Shown: positions 12,801 through 26,000, counted from the stretch's first letter. The stretch: 64,000 nucleotides of DNA from Cerrena zonata (GCA_038087015.1 JASBNA010000107.1:1-64000), one strand, 5' to 3'. Numbers and translations: made by a program. Notes: generated from the sequence alone by a model not told the origin.

Positions 12801-15301
12801 CAGCGCTGCGGTCGTTCTCGGAGGAAAAGCTACTATTCTGGCTGGAGGTCGTCAGTCTAATTGGCAATGTAGGTGACACTCTGGAGGCATGTGATATCGC
12901 TCATACATTTGCTGTAGTAAGTGTCTAGCCACCAGCAAGGTTTTGTAGTCATACTAATGATTCATAGGATAAAGATAGCGAGCTCGCCACCCTGTGGACC
13001 ATTCTATGGATGTTCATAGTGGAATACAATGGAGCGATTTATGATAGCGCCCTCCATGTATACATATCAGCGTATTCTTCCCCATTCACGGAGATACACA
13101 ACTGGGATTCACAACCTGGTACCGTTGCCGCATTGACCCACAATCATGATATCTTCCCCAGAACATTGTCGCACACAGATTCACGTGAGCATCACCTTGC
13201 TTGCGGCCCTGATAGGTTGCTCCTCCTATCCGATTGCCCCCCCGGTTCACTTTGGGTACAATGGAAGCCACTCTGGGACAACGAGACAGCCCAATCGAGC
13301 ACTCAATTAGAGAAGCCATATCTTGAGCGTCCACATCGTAGACCGGAGGTTATCACTGTGTCCTCCGATTGCAGAAAGGTTGCGGGATACTTTGGCAACA
13401 AGGGTGACATCAGTATCTGGGATGTGGAGACCGGTCGAGTGGAAATCTACGATATGGAGTCGAAGGAATTCACGGATGCACTAGCATTTCATCCACGGAA
13501 TAGTGATCAATTGGCGATCGTTTCATCAAATGTGATCTCTGTTTGGAGCATAGCAGAGGGCATCATGTGTTCAATCAAAATTGATCATGGTGCTGGTCAG
13601 ATCACCTGGTCCCCAGACGGAGCTTACCTGGCTTCGCGCGGAAGTGAAAGCAGTGCTGTCTGGAGCGTAAATAGGACAACTGCAACTATAACTTTGCAGA
13701 GGGACTTTTCCGACCTCGGGATTTATGACCTATGCTTCAGCCCGAAGAACCCATCTCATATACTGCTCACTAGCTTGAAAGGGCTCATCTTGTATGATTT
13801 CAAGTCTAACGAATGGGTCCTTGGCCCATACACTGCCAACAATCTCAATTCGATCGCCGATTTCCAAAAATGTACATTCTCTCCAGATGGCTCCCTCATT
13901 GCCGCTTCGTCGACGTACACAATTCAAATCTTCGAGACTGAAGCAGGAAAACCATATCAAGATCCTATAGTGGTACCTGATTGGATTCGTCAAGTGACTT
14001 TCCTTCCAGATGGAAAGAAAATTGCCGCACTTGTGGGTGATACCGTCTACACATGGGAGCTGTGCCATGGCTCCCAGGTCTCAGATCAGGAGCAATTTGA
14101 TCGAGCAAGCACTCGAGGCCATGTTGGAGACATCGCTTCAATTTCCTTTTCGCCAGACGGGACCAAGTTTCTATCATCTTCGTGGGACGGTACTGTTCAT
14201 GTCCACAGCTCTACTGACTGTATGCTCCTGCGAGAATATTGGCCAATGGAGTACCCACAAGCTGTCACTGCTGCTGTGTTTAGTGCCGATAATAAGACCA
14301 TTTATTTGGCCCTAATTGATGGGACAGTTCAAACATCATCGGGGAAGGTGCTCAACAGGCCAAAAGAGAGACAACGGATCAACCATCTCTACGTGTATGT
14401 GTCTCGGCTAACTTTCGAAGAACACATCATATTTTCCCCCCTCCGGTCGAGGAAAGTTTTCATGATACCCAGCAATGGGGATCCTGAGAAGGACCTACGT
14501 GAGATCTCTCTTGAAGGGGACTGGGATCACCTTGTACTTTCCAGCAATGGCCTCATTGCTTCCTTTTCATCCAATTCGGGCACGGTCAAATTCATAAATC
14601 TCGAAGGAGATCATTCACCTCATCCACTTCTCATTACAAAATATACACATTTGGATACCTTGTTCTTCTCTCAGAATGGAGAGCTGGTGTCTCTCAGTAG
14701 TGATAGGGGAAACAGCCAGGATCAGACTCACTCTGATTATGGGATTAATGTCTGGGACATCAAGTCTGCAACATGTCTTCAAACTCTTTCTCTCCTCGGG
14801 GTTCCTAGTGGTCTTCAGGTTGCAACCCTCAATGCCAACATATTGGCTCTCACGGACCCCTTCAGGATTTTAATATACGACATTGAGAAGAAAGCACTTG
14901 TGCATACCTTTAACTCATGGTATTCATCCTCCTGTCTCGATATCCATGGCTCAAGGTTGATATCATCATCTGGTAATCGAATCATCATGTGGGATCTCTC
15001 CGCCACCCACACTGATGGGACAACTCCACATCCAAATGCTGCTGGTACCCTGCCCTCCATACATTCCTTCTCTGCCTCACGACATTGGAGTATAGAACAT
15101 AAAGATTGTCTACCAACTGGATGGGTTTTAGGCTCTAACGGGGAACGATTATTGTGGGTTCCCGAGGAGTTACGGGAACATCTGGATCCACCAGGCAGCA
15201 CCCATGTTATCAGCAGCCGACGAATAAAGTGGCCAGATTTTGTTCCTGACATGGACTGGTTGAAGAGCTACGAGGGAGTGGGGAGGTTGAGCATGAAGTA
15301 A
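9875..15301 (+). CDS. NLR1: C2-helical-NACHT-WD40 STAND receptor
   Basis: Exons 9875-9905, 9967-10123, 10176-10312, 10377-10792, 10845-10895, 10950-11148, 11202-11354, 11409-12916, 12968-15301 give 1,661 residues. Residues ~9-133 form a C2-like fold (KLYVEIEIK, AQWEEAF, IGEAEC, IGTIVTSA). About 134-215 is an acidic linker with imperfect repeats (QDLPETTQDV, ADLPEEMQEP). About 216-370 is helical (LHPLVDLAWQVCSSLYK, then ATFICAYLRP). NACHT follows: Walker A GLAGSGKST at 434-442, Walker B LDALDE at 534-539, TSRPE near 569. A PLHASFGDYLTD block marks the end of the NACHT module. From residue 885 there are degenerate WD40 repeats (SPDG motifs at ITWSPDGAYL, CTFSPDGSLI, ISFSPDGTKF). Such proteins are nucleotide-switched receptors for self/non-self recognition. 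The 54-bp intron 11355-11408 is in frame without a stop and could be retained. NLR4 is the closest paralog. Confidence 0.88.
12917..12967 (+). promoter_or_regulatory. NLR1 intron at the NACHT/WD40 border with early in-frame stop
   Basis: GTAAGTGTCTAG..ATAG, 51 bp. Reading through it adds VSV and stops, which would yield a WD40-less receptor. The same site, length and donor recur in NLR2 (26045-26095), NLR3 (37485-37535) and NLR4 (52548-52598). Confidence 0.5.
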
Positions 15302-15456
15302 TTTGATATTGGAGGTGTCGTTTGCCATGATTGCACATGGGGAGTTCGGATGGTTACATCTCGGACTTGGATTGGGGTACGGCTTGTTGGAAAGAAGGGA
15401 AGATACCAAATAAGGTTACCGTTACAAATGATATTTTCCCTCTTTTCTTTTGATAA

Positions 15457-16078
15457 CTAGGACGATAGGCTGCGATAAAGATATTGTTTGTTTGTCAGAT
15501 TGTATCTGCTAGCTACAGCTTTGGAAGCGACAAGATGTACATTCTTTGGGCCGGTCGTATTATGAATCGAGTCGATAGGATCTCGTGTACATTTTGTAAA
15601 CTGATATCTCGCTGAACGAACGGTGTCAGTTACATGGTTTTTTTACCGTGTAGATGTCGGTCCCGAAGACCATAAGCATGATATATTTCCGATATGGATT
15701 TCCCGTAGAACACTGATTGAAAGGAGAAAGTTGGCACGTCAGTAAAACCACGAAGCCGTTGACGTGAAAGGAACGATGTCGAATGGGCAATGATATCGGA
15801 TATGCCGTTTCGTAGGCATTGTTGCATATACGCAACGTGATATCTGTCTTCTTCTGAGATCGGTTTCGGGGATTCAAGGAGCGAACGGCATGTGTCCAGA
15901 ATAAGATATACACCCTGTTAGTCACGAATCCATCAGTCAGATTCAGAGTTGTAAGTAAAAATGTATAGTTCGGAGTGTCCGTTGAGAGTATGCTCACCTA
16001 GATCGTATTAATCTCCCGCTAGGAAGTAGAGGAAGAAAGGTGGAGATAGACGATGACCCACCCACGCTGAATCGACAT
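15457..16078 (-). CDS. Convergent small gene behind NLR1, copy 1, unknown function
   Basis: On the minus strand, exons 16062-16078, 15998-16018, 15647-15914 and 15457-15600 join in frame into about 149 residues (introns 43, 83 and 46 bp). If the last intron is not used, the frame stops at 15626 and gives 108 residues. It starts MSIQRGGRLIRS. Recognisable stretches are VRSLNPRNRSQKKTDITL, SFHVNGFVVLLT and MVFGTDIYT. No known domain, signal peptide or clear membrane helix. It ends 156 bp after the NLR1 stop, tail to tail. Similar sequence lies behind NLR2, NLR3 and NLR4 in the same orientation, which supports an ancestral gene travelling with the receptor. The splice donors GTGGGT and GTAAAA are weak. 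Alternatively it is only a conserved piece of duplicated flank. Confidence 0.4.
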
Positions 16079-16602
16079 CGTTTTAGCACGATGGTATGAA
16101 ACGAGACACTCATCGGATATTCGGGGAACGAAGTACCCCTAATAAGAGACTCGATACCGAAGAGTGCACAACTCGATGTGCCCCAAATTTTTTGTCTAGA
16201 AGATATGATTCGATAAAGAGTTCCGCAAGTGGGGTATGGGAGGAAGAAAATGGATGAGCGGTGAACATACTAAGAGTGTATTCCAACACTGGCTTTTGCA
16301 GATTCGTGTATCCTAAGATTGGTTTTCGCAGATTGGGGGAGACTGACAGTTTCAGTATGGATAGAGCTTATGATGGCAGTAGGTCATGATGTAGAAGCCG
16401 TTTCCATCGAGAAGAATCACATACATGACGATGACTGGGTTCGATAAGGAGACATACCTGCGAGAAGAGCCTGAAGACTCGAAGATGAAGTCTCCCTCTC
16501 ATGTACTATGTCACATCGTCCATGAGCTTCAGACACGGTCCAAAATCGGTGGTAAGCTGAGATACTTTATAGAAGGTCGTTCGCACTGGCAGTATATTAA
16601 CG

Positions 16603-16629
16603 GTGTCACTTAGTTGCAACTGGTGACAT
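16603..16629. repeat. Imperfect palindrome, copy 1
   Basis: Arms GTGTCACT and TGGTGACA flank the core TAGTTGCAAC, 1.30 kb behind the NLR1 stop. Preceded by GGCAGTATATTAACG, which is shared with copy 4. Confidence 0.45.
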
Positions 16630-16780
16630 GTTAAATAAGTGCACATTGAGTTGATTTGCAAGGGAAGCTGGAGCGAAGTGAGGTTTTCTGTTGATGTTGA
16701 TACACCTAGAGAGCGCAGTGTATCCTGGACCACAGCACAGTCACTGAGTCTGTCGAACTGTCTAAGAAGTGAACCCGGGC

Positions 16781-16800
16781 AATGCCGGACGGAGTTTGGA
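16781..16800 (+). promoter_or_regulatory. CGG box copy in the NLR1-NLR2 spacer
   Basis: AATGCCGGACGGAGTTTGGA. Here the two CGG triplets are separated by A. Followed by CGTTTTCCTCCTAGTCGTCC, a pyrimidine-rich tract as at other copies. Confidence 0.3.
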
Positions 16801-19800
16801 TCGCTTCGTTTTCCTCCTAGTCGTCCACTTGCACACCTATCGTTGCATTCAAATCTTCTGTCACTCTCATCTACGTACCTCGAAAGATCTCGGTCATCCA
16901 CCAGCCCCTTCCGACCATGCTACAAGCAACTGTTCTCCCTGTATCTTGTACACACTTGCCAACTTGAACACTCGGTTTCTTACCCTCTGTTCAGTATCTG
17001 CTTCCCCTTCCCAGAATACCCACAACCCACTGTGATATATCAACACATGCTCTCGCTTCCTCAGGCCTCAATATTCAATATTAATGCTTGAATGCATTAC
17101 TTCCGGTGACTGTCGATTATGGAATCGATTTACGTGCTCCGATCAGTATTCCTTTGACATCGTCACCTCTATCCTCGCCGTGTCCCCTCTGGTGTGTGTC
17201 CCTCTAGACTCGGGCACTGCTCCAACTCCCGGAAATCCATTGTTGCCTACTCCTACACCATTATACAGTGACCTTCTCAAAACTATACCTGGCCATCATC
17301 CAGAATCCCCTTGCCTCTTCTAGCACATCCTCACGATCAATAGGAACCACCGTAGAAATTATGAAAGCGCAATGTCAGGTCTGTGTCTGATTGGTCTATG
17401 AGGAGTCTATGGGTACGTCACGGTACGTCCACTCTTCTCATCTCGTACGCTCGCTATCCTCTACTGATACCTGTCGTGCAGTATCATCCAGTCCTTTGGC
17501 TACCACGGACAGGTACCTGAGCCTGAACGTCCCTTTCAACCATGTCATACATACCATCGTCACATCGCACTCGTGCCTGCTGTCACTCGCTCTTCTCAGC
17601 CATATCCCGCTTTCATACTTTTTTACTTAATGCCTGACACCGTTCCGATCACACCAAAATACCACATCGAGTAACCTTTTCTACTCCGTCTATCGATCGC
17701 TCTCAATGGGCAAGCTGTTTCCTTCGCCGTTACCTCAACTCCTCGCTATGGACACTGGCTCCGGGACTAAAGGACCGACCTATCCTCTCGGGTGCACGGC
17801 GTTGAATATACAGAATAAATAGCAAAGTCAGGGGATGCTCATGTCACCCAAGTCCATTTTTTCATTGGTACGGACATTCAATCCTTCTATTCGCTATCTG
17901 CTAACCTTCACATCGCGCATCAATGTTTAGGTTTGGACCAATACACTTTTAGCCGTGCAACACGACTCGTTGCGTATGCATTCCACCCCGAGCTATCTCT
18001 GCGAGTCAGTCGAGTACGTTCTCTGTGTTGTAACTCATCTCATCAGCTAGACAACAGTTGTCTGTATCTTCCATGCTCTGTAATTACAACCAATACTGAC
18101 GTCTACAGAGCTTTCTACAACCCTCCCATTCACGTTGAGTAGTGACCAGTTTACTCTTCACTGTCAGCCTGCCGTCGAATAATGTCGTGTCTCGGAGGAT
18201 AAAACCGACCTCTTTGCGCTAGTATGGGGCCGTCTGACCTTGCTCACAAGACATACCTGGGAACATGATTTCGTGCCAGCTTTCTTGGCTATTCTATCGT
18301 CCTCCACGCTTCGATGCCCATAGTGCACTGGTTTTTTCATATACTCCTTTGCTCCTGTGTACCATAATGGCTCTCCTAACTCGACCTTGTGCTTGTTTTA
18401 TCTATTTACCAACGGTTACTATGGCACATTCTACCCCCGCTGCTCACACTCGAAATATCTGACCCCTCTCACCAAGTTTTCATCTTCCGTGGTAGGAATT
18501 CCACTAAATCCCTGCCGGACCCAATCGTTGCATTCACCGTGTCCTCTCTCATCATGTATGTGATACCATCGTGTCACGCATATATAAGACACTAGCAGGC
18601 CTCATTTTTCTCTGGTGGTCTAGGAGTAGTGACGAGATGTGCTCTGAGTACGGGCAGAAGGTACTTGCCTTAAATGGACACTTAAACCTATATAAGGCAA
18701 TCGCTTCCACTAGGCGACAGGCTAAGCTCGTCTGACGTTGTTACTCCAGGGTATGAACCATGACGATACACTGTGATGCACTTGAGTTTCTTGGTAAGAA
18801 CTCGACATTACCTGTATATTTTTGCTCTCATTGTCTTCATAGTACCGTACTGAGATCCTCGGCTATTCAGAGATACGTCGATGTGTATGTATGCGTGTCC
18901 GTTCCTTGGCAGTTGCTTGAATTAATGACAAAGTCCGTAGCGCTTCAGCTATCAGAGTACTAGCCGCATATCCTTGCTCTGTTCAGGATTGTTACTTACT
19001 TTGCTTGGGGGTTCTGAAGCCGAATCACAAATTATACCTTCCATCACGTCTGTGTCTGTATTGGTATGCCCTTTCCTAGTATAATTGAAATCATATCTGA
19101 TCTCGATGCACGCACATCCAGTAGTGAGGCCGAACAAGGGACTGGGACGAATGTCACGGAAGATCCGAGAGAATAAGAAGTATGTCATGGTCAACGTTGC
19201 TTACCGTTATAGAACCATTCCTCGATTGAATGGCATCACTGTCTTCAGCTAGCGATGATCTGCTCGGGGTAGATGATGAATTCCACACCCATCGGGGTGC
19301 GACGATAATTGAATGTGAGTGATTTGAAATCAACCCGAATCCATCGATGATTTCGTCCCTCAGGCATGAAAGCATCACAGTTCTTCCGGAGGGGAAAGCG
19401 ACTGCCCTACATTTCAGGCCCCCAACTTGTTGGAGATCGTGGAGAAACCAAACTTTCCGTTATATACGGGTCAAGTATGTAATCCCTCTGCTAAGCGATT
19501 TCACCATCTTCCCTGACAACATCCCTACCGACTATTTCATCCGTTTTCCATCAGCGCAATATTACTCTCATACTCAGCCACAGGACCTCTCACGACCATA
19601 CCGCTACATAACGATCTTCACCTTTTGCGTATTCTTTATACCTTCGTTTCTTGCACTGAGTCTCACCTATTCATATGTAGGATGTATATATCAATGGCAT
19701 TGGTCCGAATTTGGATGATGTAAGACTCGAGCTTGTACCTAGTGGGGCCAAGTCGAGTGTGCAATTGAATCACAATTAGTTCCCATGAACGTCTAGCTTC

Positions 19801-20264
19801 CGTATAAGGCCATCCACAAGGTCGAAAATGACAAGGCCTCGAAGCGATTCGTACTGTGATTATCATATTACATCTCATTCTTCGCTATCGAGGTATAATT
19901 ATTGGAATTGAACGCTTTTCTGTGATGATGTTACCAAACAAGAAGCGCATGTATCTACACACACTCTCTCATCTGCTTTGAATCGTCTGAGACTGACCGC
20001 GTTTGCTTCTCAAATTGTGAAAAGGCCTCTTTCCCGATGGTGTAGCGTCTCCGATCTCAGCTCAGTCGATGGATCGTTCAAAAAAAAATAGATAGACAGA
20101 TGGGTTTCAGAACATTTTATTCACCAAGTTTAAGAACATATAGGTTTCGAAAAGGTATCACAAGAGATCCCACGCAGGATAAAAATGGACATCTTCGATT
20201 TATCAATATACAGGATGCCAACAGGGGGTTGACGGACACAGAGATCTCAGTGAGAGGGTGTGTA

Positions 20265-21436
20265 CTATCCCGAAATCTCATATGTTACGATGGGATGGAG
20301 TGAATCGCAGATGAATGAAATAAGTTCGGGAAGTAACAGATGACTTCTCGCAGAACAAAAGAGCTCGCGGGCTTCAGCAAGACCTCCATTTCTCCGCGCC
20401 AATAGGTCTGTTGCTATGTCCTTGCAAGTTGCGTGCTGGATATCCAAATGTAAGTAGAAGATAGCGTGTTTTAGGAGATCGAGTATGGCACCTCTTTCAT
20501 TAGAGTGAAGATCAAGCCACGAGACCTTCAACATATAAAAATGGGACATAAGATGGGGCAACAAACCACGGATTTTGGTCTCCTATCGGCAACAGATTGA
20601 GTGCGCTGTCTTTTACACGACATAATATGTTTTTTCTGGGTGGGTTTCATCGCAGGAAGTCGAGAGTAGGCATGTGAAGCAACGCCGCACGTCCATCGAA
20701 CCCTTCCCCTGTGTTACCTGATAGTAGATTTGTGTCTGAGGTTGGGTAGCCTCGATCCACAAAATATATTCTTGCTGAAATGTGTTTATGGCATCGATTG
20801 TTCTAGAGAAATTGAAGGTAGACGGTCAATATTGGGGTCGGTGGCGCCGAAAGCCTGGAGGAGGGATGGGAACCCCGTCCGAGAATCGTGCAAGGTGGTT
20901 CTAAGTATTCATGTGGTGTATTGCGACGTCCTCACCCGAATCTAATAACAAAGAAAAGAGAGTCGTGTTGACAATGAAGATCAAGGGTAGTTTTACGAAC
21001 AGGCACGAGATGGCACAGGGTAATCGCTGGATCGAGTTTCCTGCGACTAGCTACTGGTCTCATCGTCAATAGAACCTTTAATACACGTATATTAAATGAG
21101 TTAGTCTCTCTTGTCCTTCTTGTTGATGCGAACAGCTTGGATTTTCCGTCAGAGTGGAGGCAATAAGCGTCAGCAACGACTAGTAGTGCTTCGATCATGG
21201 ATGCAGGAATACCCCTCTCCATGTAGGACGTCATAGAATTCTTGAGTTATGGAGCCCGGAGACCAAAGTAAAGAAAGTCGTCTGCGCAACAGTAGCAAAA
21301 AGTCATGGATTTGTGGTTCAGCTGTTGACGACACGTCGATAAGATCGCACAGCGAAACATACGTGAGGCCGCAACATTTACGAAAGGAACTTATTTTCCA
21401 AAGCAAGGTGCATGCCTCTGCATGGCATCGATGCAA
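20265..21436 (-). pseudogene. Decayed minus-strand coding segment, unknown family
   Basis: Several protein-like minus frames lie in series: 21436-21170 (LLWKISSFRKCC, LCDLIDVSS, PQIHDFLLLLRRRLSLLW), 21234-20932 (MIEALLVVADAYCLH) and 20564-20265 (SWLDLHSNERGAILDLLKHA). The first aligns with the minus frame 60786-60511 with mostly conservative changes and one 3-bp deletion, and more distantly with minus frames near 7.4, 30.3 and 43.2 kb. Such a pattern suggests former selection on a leucine-rich helical protein. I could not join the segments into one intact gene and do not recognise the family. Confidence 0.35.
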
Positions 21437-21542
21437 GGTTGTTAGTTGAACGGGAGCCTCGTAGGCAGTTCTAGACGTTAGGGTCTCAGGGTATCATCGT
21501 GTTATCAGAGGGGAGAGCTCGACGGTCAGAGTGAGAGCGGGA

Positions 21543-21562
21543 AATGCCGGTCGGTGTTTGAA
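21543..21562 (+). promoter_or_regulatory. CGG box copy upstream of NLR2
   Basis: AAATGCCGGTCGGTGTTTGA, 1.5 kb before the NLR2 start and about 110 bp before the start side of the decayed minus-strand segment. It could therefore face both ways. Confidence 0.35.
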
Positions 21563-21570
21563 GTGACATT

Positions 21571-23055
21571 GGCCTGGCGCTTCAAACTTTCAAGAACTGG
21601 CTCTCGAACCAAGCACCCATCTATGGTCACTGTCGCTCTTCACCTTCTATGCCTCGCCTGTATACATTGCTTGCCATTGATACTCAAAATCTTGCCTTGG
21701 CAAAAACTAAATGATAGATTGACATCTTACGCGATCGTATGTGTCGTTGAGGACACGATATTCTCGCAAATACTATGGATATGAGTTCTGTGAATGGACA
21801 CCCAAGGTACGTCCGACCCTTTTCTTCGCTACATTATGATTCTCTCTTTGCAGATATATGTCTTATTTCTGAGTACTGCATCGCAAAATATACTCTCCTC
21901 TCTTCCAACCTAGGTTTACGATATCCATACACACTCCTTGATCCGTCCAACACATAAACCAACATTGTATCATTCCTTACCCTCACGAACAAAATACAAA
22001 TTTTACAGGAAACCTAAAGAGACCTATCCCATCGCTATCATCGTGCGTTGACCGTCATGTCTCTTGTTACTCGTGGAATATATGTGTCAGTCTGACAATC
22101 ATCCCCAAGTACCCCATCCTTATGGAACGTTTGCTTCAGCCAATGGGTGATATCCACCCATTGGAAGTACAAACATTCTTGTAAGTGATACGAGACGATA
22201 GCAAGGCACTAGACGACATGATACGACAGGATTGTATGAGCGACATAGAGACAGGATCAGGTATCAGAACCTAAGGAATTACAATGAATTGTATGCACCT
22301 ATCCCCTGACATTATTCATATTATTGACCTTGTTACTAGGATATTTCAAAAAGATGGCTAGCGTTTGATTGGGAGATAGCTTGATCGCCTCACTCAAGCA
22401 TGAAACCACATTCTCATTAGTACGAAACATTCCTGTGACACGAATTGGAGCTCCTTTCTGCTTTCAGCATCTCATGGATCCGTTATTTGTACAACCGAGA
22501 ATCGAAGTACCGAACAGTTCACAGCAAGCAACCCACCGTTTCGATCTCGAAAGTTTCTACGCGCATCGATCAACATTGTTTTACGCCTCATCGGTAGTGT
22601 CTGTTTTGAACGATATCCTACAAATCTCTACTGCAGGCCAGGAAAAATATATCAATCGCGTAATGAATAAGAATCACGTATTTAACACTGTTTTCCCAGA
22701 TATACTTTCACAGATGGTACCTCAGTCTCGAAATGGGTTTTGTGGTCGCTATTTCCCCGTAACTTCGGTACTACTGGCTTTGGCTCAATTTCCCCTCTAC
22801 AACAGAATGAACGGAATGTTCTTCGTGGACAGATATCGGTCTGAGTCTTGCTTTGAATGTTCTGGCCGGTCACGGGGCGCCTTCCTAGGCAAAGACGTTT
22901 GTATTTTATTTCCGATATCGATAAGACGGCGACTAACTTTCACACCGGAAACCCAGTCATACTCATCCCCTATTCACTTGTCCCCTTCACTGTTACCTTT
23001 CATTGCCTACTTACGAGCCGACCGACGCTGACATATGGGGTCATCGTCTGTGGCA
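21571..23055. other. NLR2 upstream region
   Basis: No gene assembled. The open frame at 22369-23031 resembles, in pieces and in shifted frames, sequence at about 31920-32100 and 62410-62600 (HRIG, then RDHYFF and KYQA-like words in the other copies). All three lie 0.4-0.7 kb before an NLR start or relic, so this looks like a shared 5' flank rather than a gene. Confidence 0.3.
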
Positions 23056-26000
23056 ATGGTTCCTAAACTCACTTTGACTAGTACGTTCAATTCATTGCTT
23101 ACCCAATTTCTGTATTCACCAACTCTATATTTCAGTTCATCGAGTATCTGATGTGCAGCTAAAGAACTGCTTCCTTGAACGAAAAACTCCAAAACTGTAC
23201 GTCGAAATCGAGACAAGCGAATCTGAGCTCCATGGAAAGACAAAAGTGGTCCGGCATCTGGATGCCCAGTGGGAAGAAGAATTCACATTGTACGCTCTCA
23301 TTTCACTCGGTGATTTTTGGATGAAACTGATAACAGCGCGAAGGGACGGAATCGATGAGAACCAGATTATAGGATTTCGTCTCAGACGGTCCCATACCTT
23401 TAGCCCTAATCGCATGATTGGCAAGGCAGACTCTACAATATCGGATCTAGTGACACCGTATGGAATATCCTCTATTGAAAGTATGTCGCTTCCAATACCC
23501 ATTGAAAGGACTGAGCTCAATGTGTTGTCACTGTTGCAGGAAATTTAACGTTGTACGGTATCAAAGATATGGAGAAGAGACGCCCTATCGGTACACTCGT
23601 GGTTAGTGCCAAGTGCATATACCCACTGGGTGGAGAAAAGGGTTCGAGCGAAAATGAGGAGCAAATCTCAGACAAAGACGGGATCCCTAGTGAAGAGACA
23701 CAAGAGGCGAGCAGGCCTGAATCACCTTCGAAGAGGGAGGAGCTACCCCCAAAGGCACCTGAACACAAGGCGGCGGACCGTGCGTTCAACGCTGCCAAGA
23801 TGTCCCTGGAAGAACAGCTTGGCCCTGACAGTATATCCAAGAAAGTAGGGAAAGTTCTTGAGAAGTTGGAGTTGTTGAGTGGGATCGTGAGCAAAATTGA
23901 CGAACTGGCAAAGGTATGCTATTTATTACTTCGTTACCCTTGTTGAGTACGCTAATGGTGTAATCCATGTCACACAGTTGCATCCCTGGGTTGACTTTGC
24001 ATGGCAGGTTTGCTCGTCGTTGTACAAGGTATGTCTCATTATTATCAACTGGGTTTCTTGTTCATAAACATTCCCCAGATTGTGCAGCGACAGCAGTCGA
24101 TAGACAGAAGGGTCTTCGATCTCATTGCCACCATTGAATCCACTTTCGACTTCATCGAGGACGCTAAGAAAGTCAAAGAGGACGCAATACGCTTTGAGTC
24201 TATTATTACTGTCATGCTCAATCAAGTCACGGAATGTGCCACATTCATGTGTACATACCTTCGACCAGGCTTTGCAAGTATGTGCCCCGGTCTCTATCAT
24301 TCTATATTCCAAAACTGATGACGAGATTAGAACGAGTGGTAGCACAGCAAATGTCCGACTCGAACAAGAAGATCGATGAGTTCAATGAGGCATTTGCCAA
24401 GCTTCGAGAGTGCTTAATGGAGAAGGTCCAATTACATACTGCGCTTGTCAGCTCTAAAATCCTTGGTGGCGTGGAACAGCTACGTACGTCCTTCATTTCG
24501 ACTTTCTTCCTTCGACTAACATTGTTCATGGTGTAGTACAATCTGACGCACTCAATCTACTCAGACCAGCCGTGATGGATGCCGCTTCTCGACCTCTATG
24601 TCTCCATGGTACCCGCAGGGTCGTTCTACAGAAGATCATTGACTGGGTAATGGACGTTAATAATAATGGGGGAAATATTCTGTGGCTGCATGGTCTTGCT
24701 GGATCAGGGAAGAGCACCATTGCGAACACTATTGCAAGCCGCATCCACGAAGTAGGTCGACGAGGAGCATTTCTGTTTTTCGAAAGAAATAAAACCGATC
24801 GTGACGCGGTCATCCGAACGATGGTCGCACAACTTGCTGACGCAGATCCATTCCTACGGTCACGAATCTGCGCCGCCATTGATAAGGACAGAAGCGTTGC
24901 TTACAGTCCCCTTGGAAAGCAGTTTGCGCATCTCGTTCGTCATCCACTCGATGAAGCTGCACCATCTCTTCTTGGACCCATCGTCATTGTATTCGATGCT
25001 TTGGACGAATATGGTGATACACCTTCGAGGCAATCCCTTCTGTCTCTCATCAAAAACGAGTTCACTAAGCTTCCTAGTAACTTCCGATTCCTCATCACAA
25101 GTCGACCCGAGTTGGATATCAAATACTTTCTCTCGGAGAATCCAAAGATCGAATCGATCTCCCTGACTGATATGACAGATTCGATCCCCGAAATTCGTCT
25201 CTATTTGTCATCTGAGCTAACTCACATACGAAATGTAAAACGCATTTCAAGCGACTGGCCAAACGATCGTTATATAGACTGGGCTGCGCAAATGTCGGAG
25301 GGACTCTTCATCTGGGCATCCACATTGTCGAAGTTTCTGCTGGAATCCCATGATCCAGCTGAGACATTGAATAGTGTCCTCTATTCAAACAATAAGGAGC
25401 ATGCAAGAGGTCTAGATCAACTATATGCCACAGTGCTGAACGCCAGGAATGGCTGGTATACGGGACTGGGAGAGCAATTTCGAGCTGTGGCAATGATCGT
25501 TCTAACTTCCGAGAAACCTCTCTCTGACATCGATATTGATCGAATTTTGGGCTGTTCGCAAGCCAAATCGTGCCGCAGTATATTCGAAGACTTCCATTGC
25601 CTTTTTGATCACAGCCCTGGATGGCCCATTCGCCTACTCCACGCATCATTTGGTGATTATCTCACTGATGTAACCCGCAGCGGAGGCCAGCCTTGGTCGC
25701 TGACTGAGTGCGACGTAGACAGCCACCTCGTATGGTGTTGCTTGCATGTGATGTCCAAGCAGCTTCGCTTCAATATATGCAATTTCGAGACAGCAGGTCG
25801 ATCTCACCGCGAGTATCCTGACCTCAAAGAACGCGTTGAGAAGCATATATCTCCGGAGTTGAGATATGCTTTGATGGCCTGGTGGCGTCACTTGAAGGAG
25901 ATTCGGACTTGGCGGGAGGATGTAGGATCAGCACTGCGGTCATTCTCGAAAGAGAAAATACTCTTCTGGCTGGAAGCAGTCAGTCTGGTTAATGACGTAT

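Larger units (their letters stand above)
15302..21570. repeat. Duplicated flank, copy A (matches 54948-60910)
   Basis: This stretch behind NLR1 is alignable by eye with the stretch behind NLR4 at an offset of about 39.3-39.6 kb. Anchors are the MTMTGFDKETYLREEPED frame (16425 and 55984), the TTTCGAAAAGG run (about 20145 and 59535), and the TGCATGCCTCTG..GGCATCGATGCAAGG segment (about 21410 and 60727). Open frames differ between the copies by indels and stops, so most of it appears non-coding or decayed. Confidence 0.65.

Noticed and set aside
11177..15301. NLR1 as two genes, a NACHT protein and a WD40 protein
   Set aside because: A consensus 51-bp intron joins them in frame, and the same joint occurs in three paralogs.
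16425..16613. MTMTGFDKETYLREEPED frame as a conserved small protein
   Set aside because: Its other copy belongs to the same duplicated block, differs by a 6-bp indel, and no independent copy was found.
22369..23031. 220-residue frame as a gene
   Set aside because: Related segments at 31.9 and 62.4 kb match it only in pieces and in shifted frames, and no known motif is present.
23035..23058. Upstream in-frame ATG as the NLR2 start
   Set aside because: Possible, but all other copies start 8-10 codons before the first intron, which matches the second ATG.
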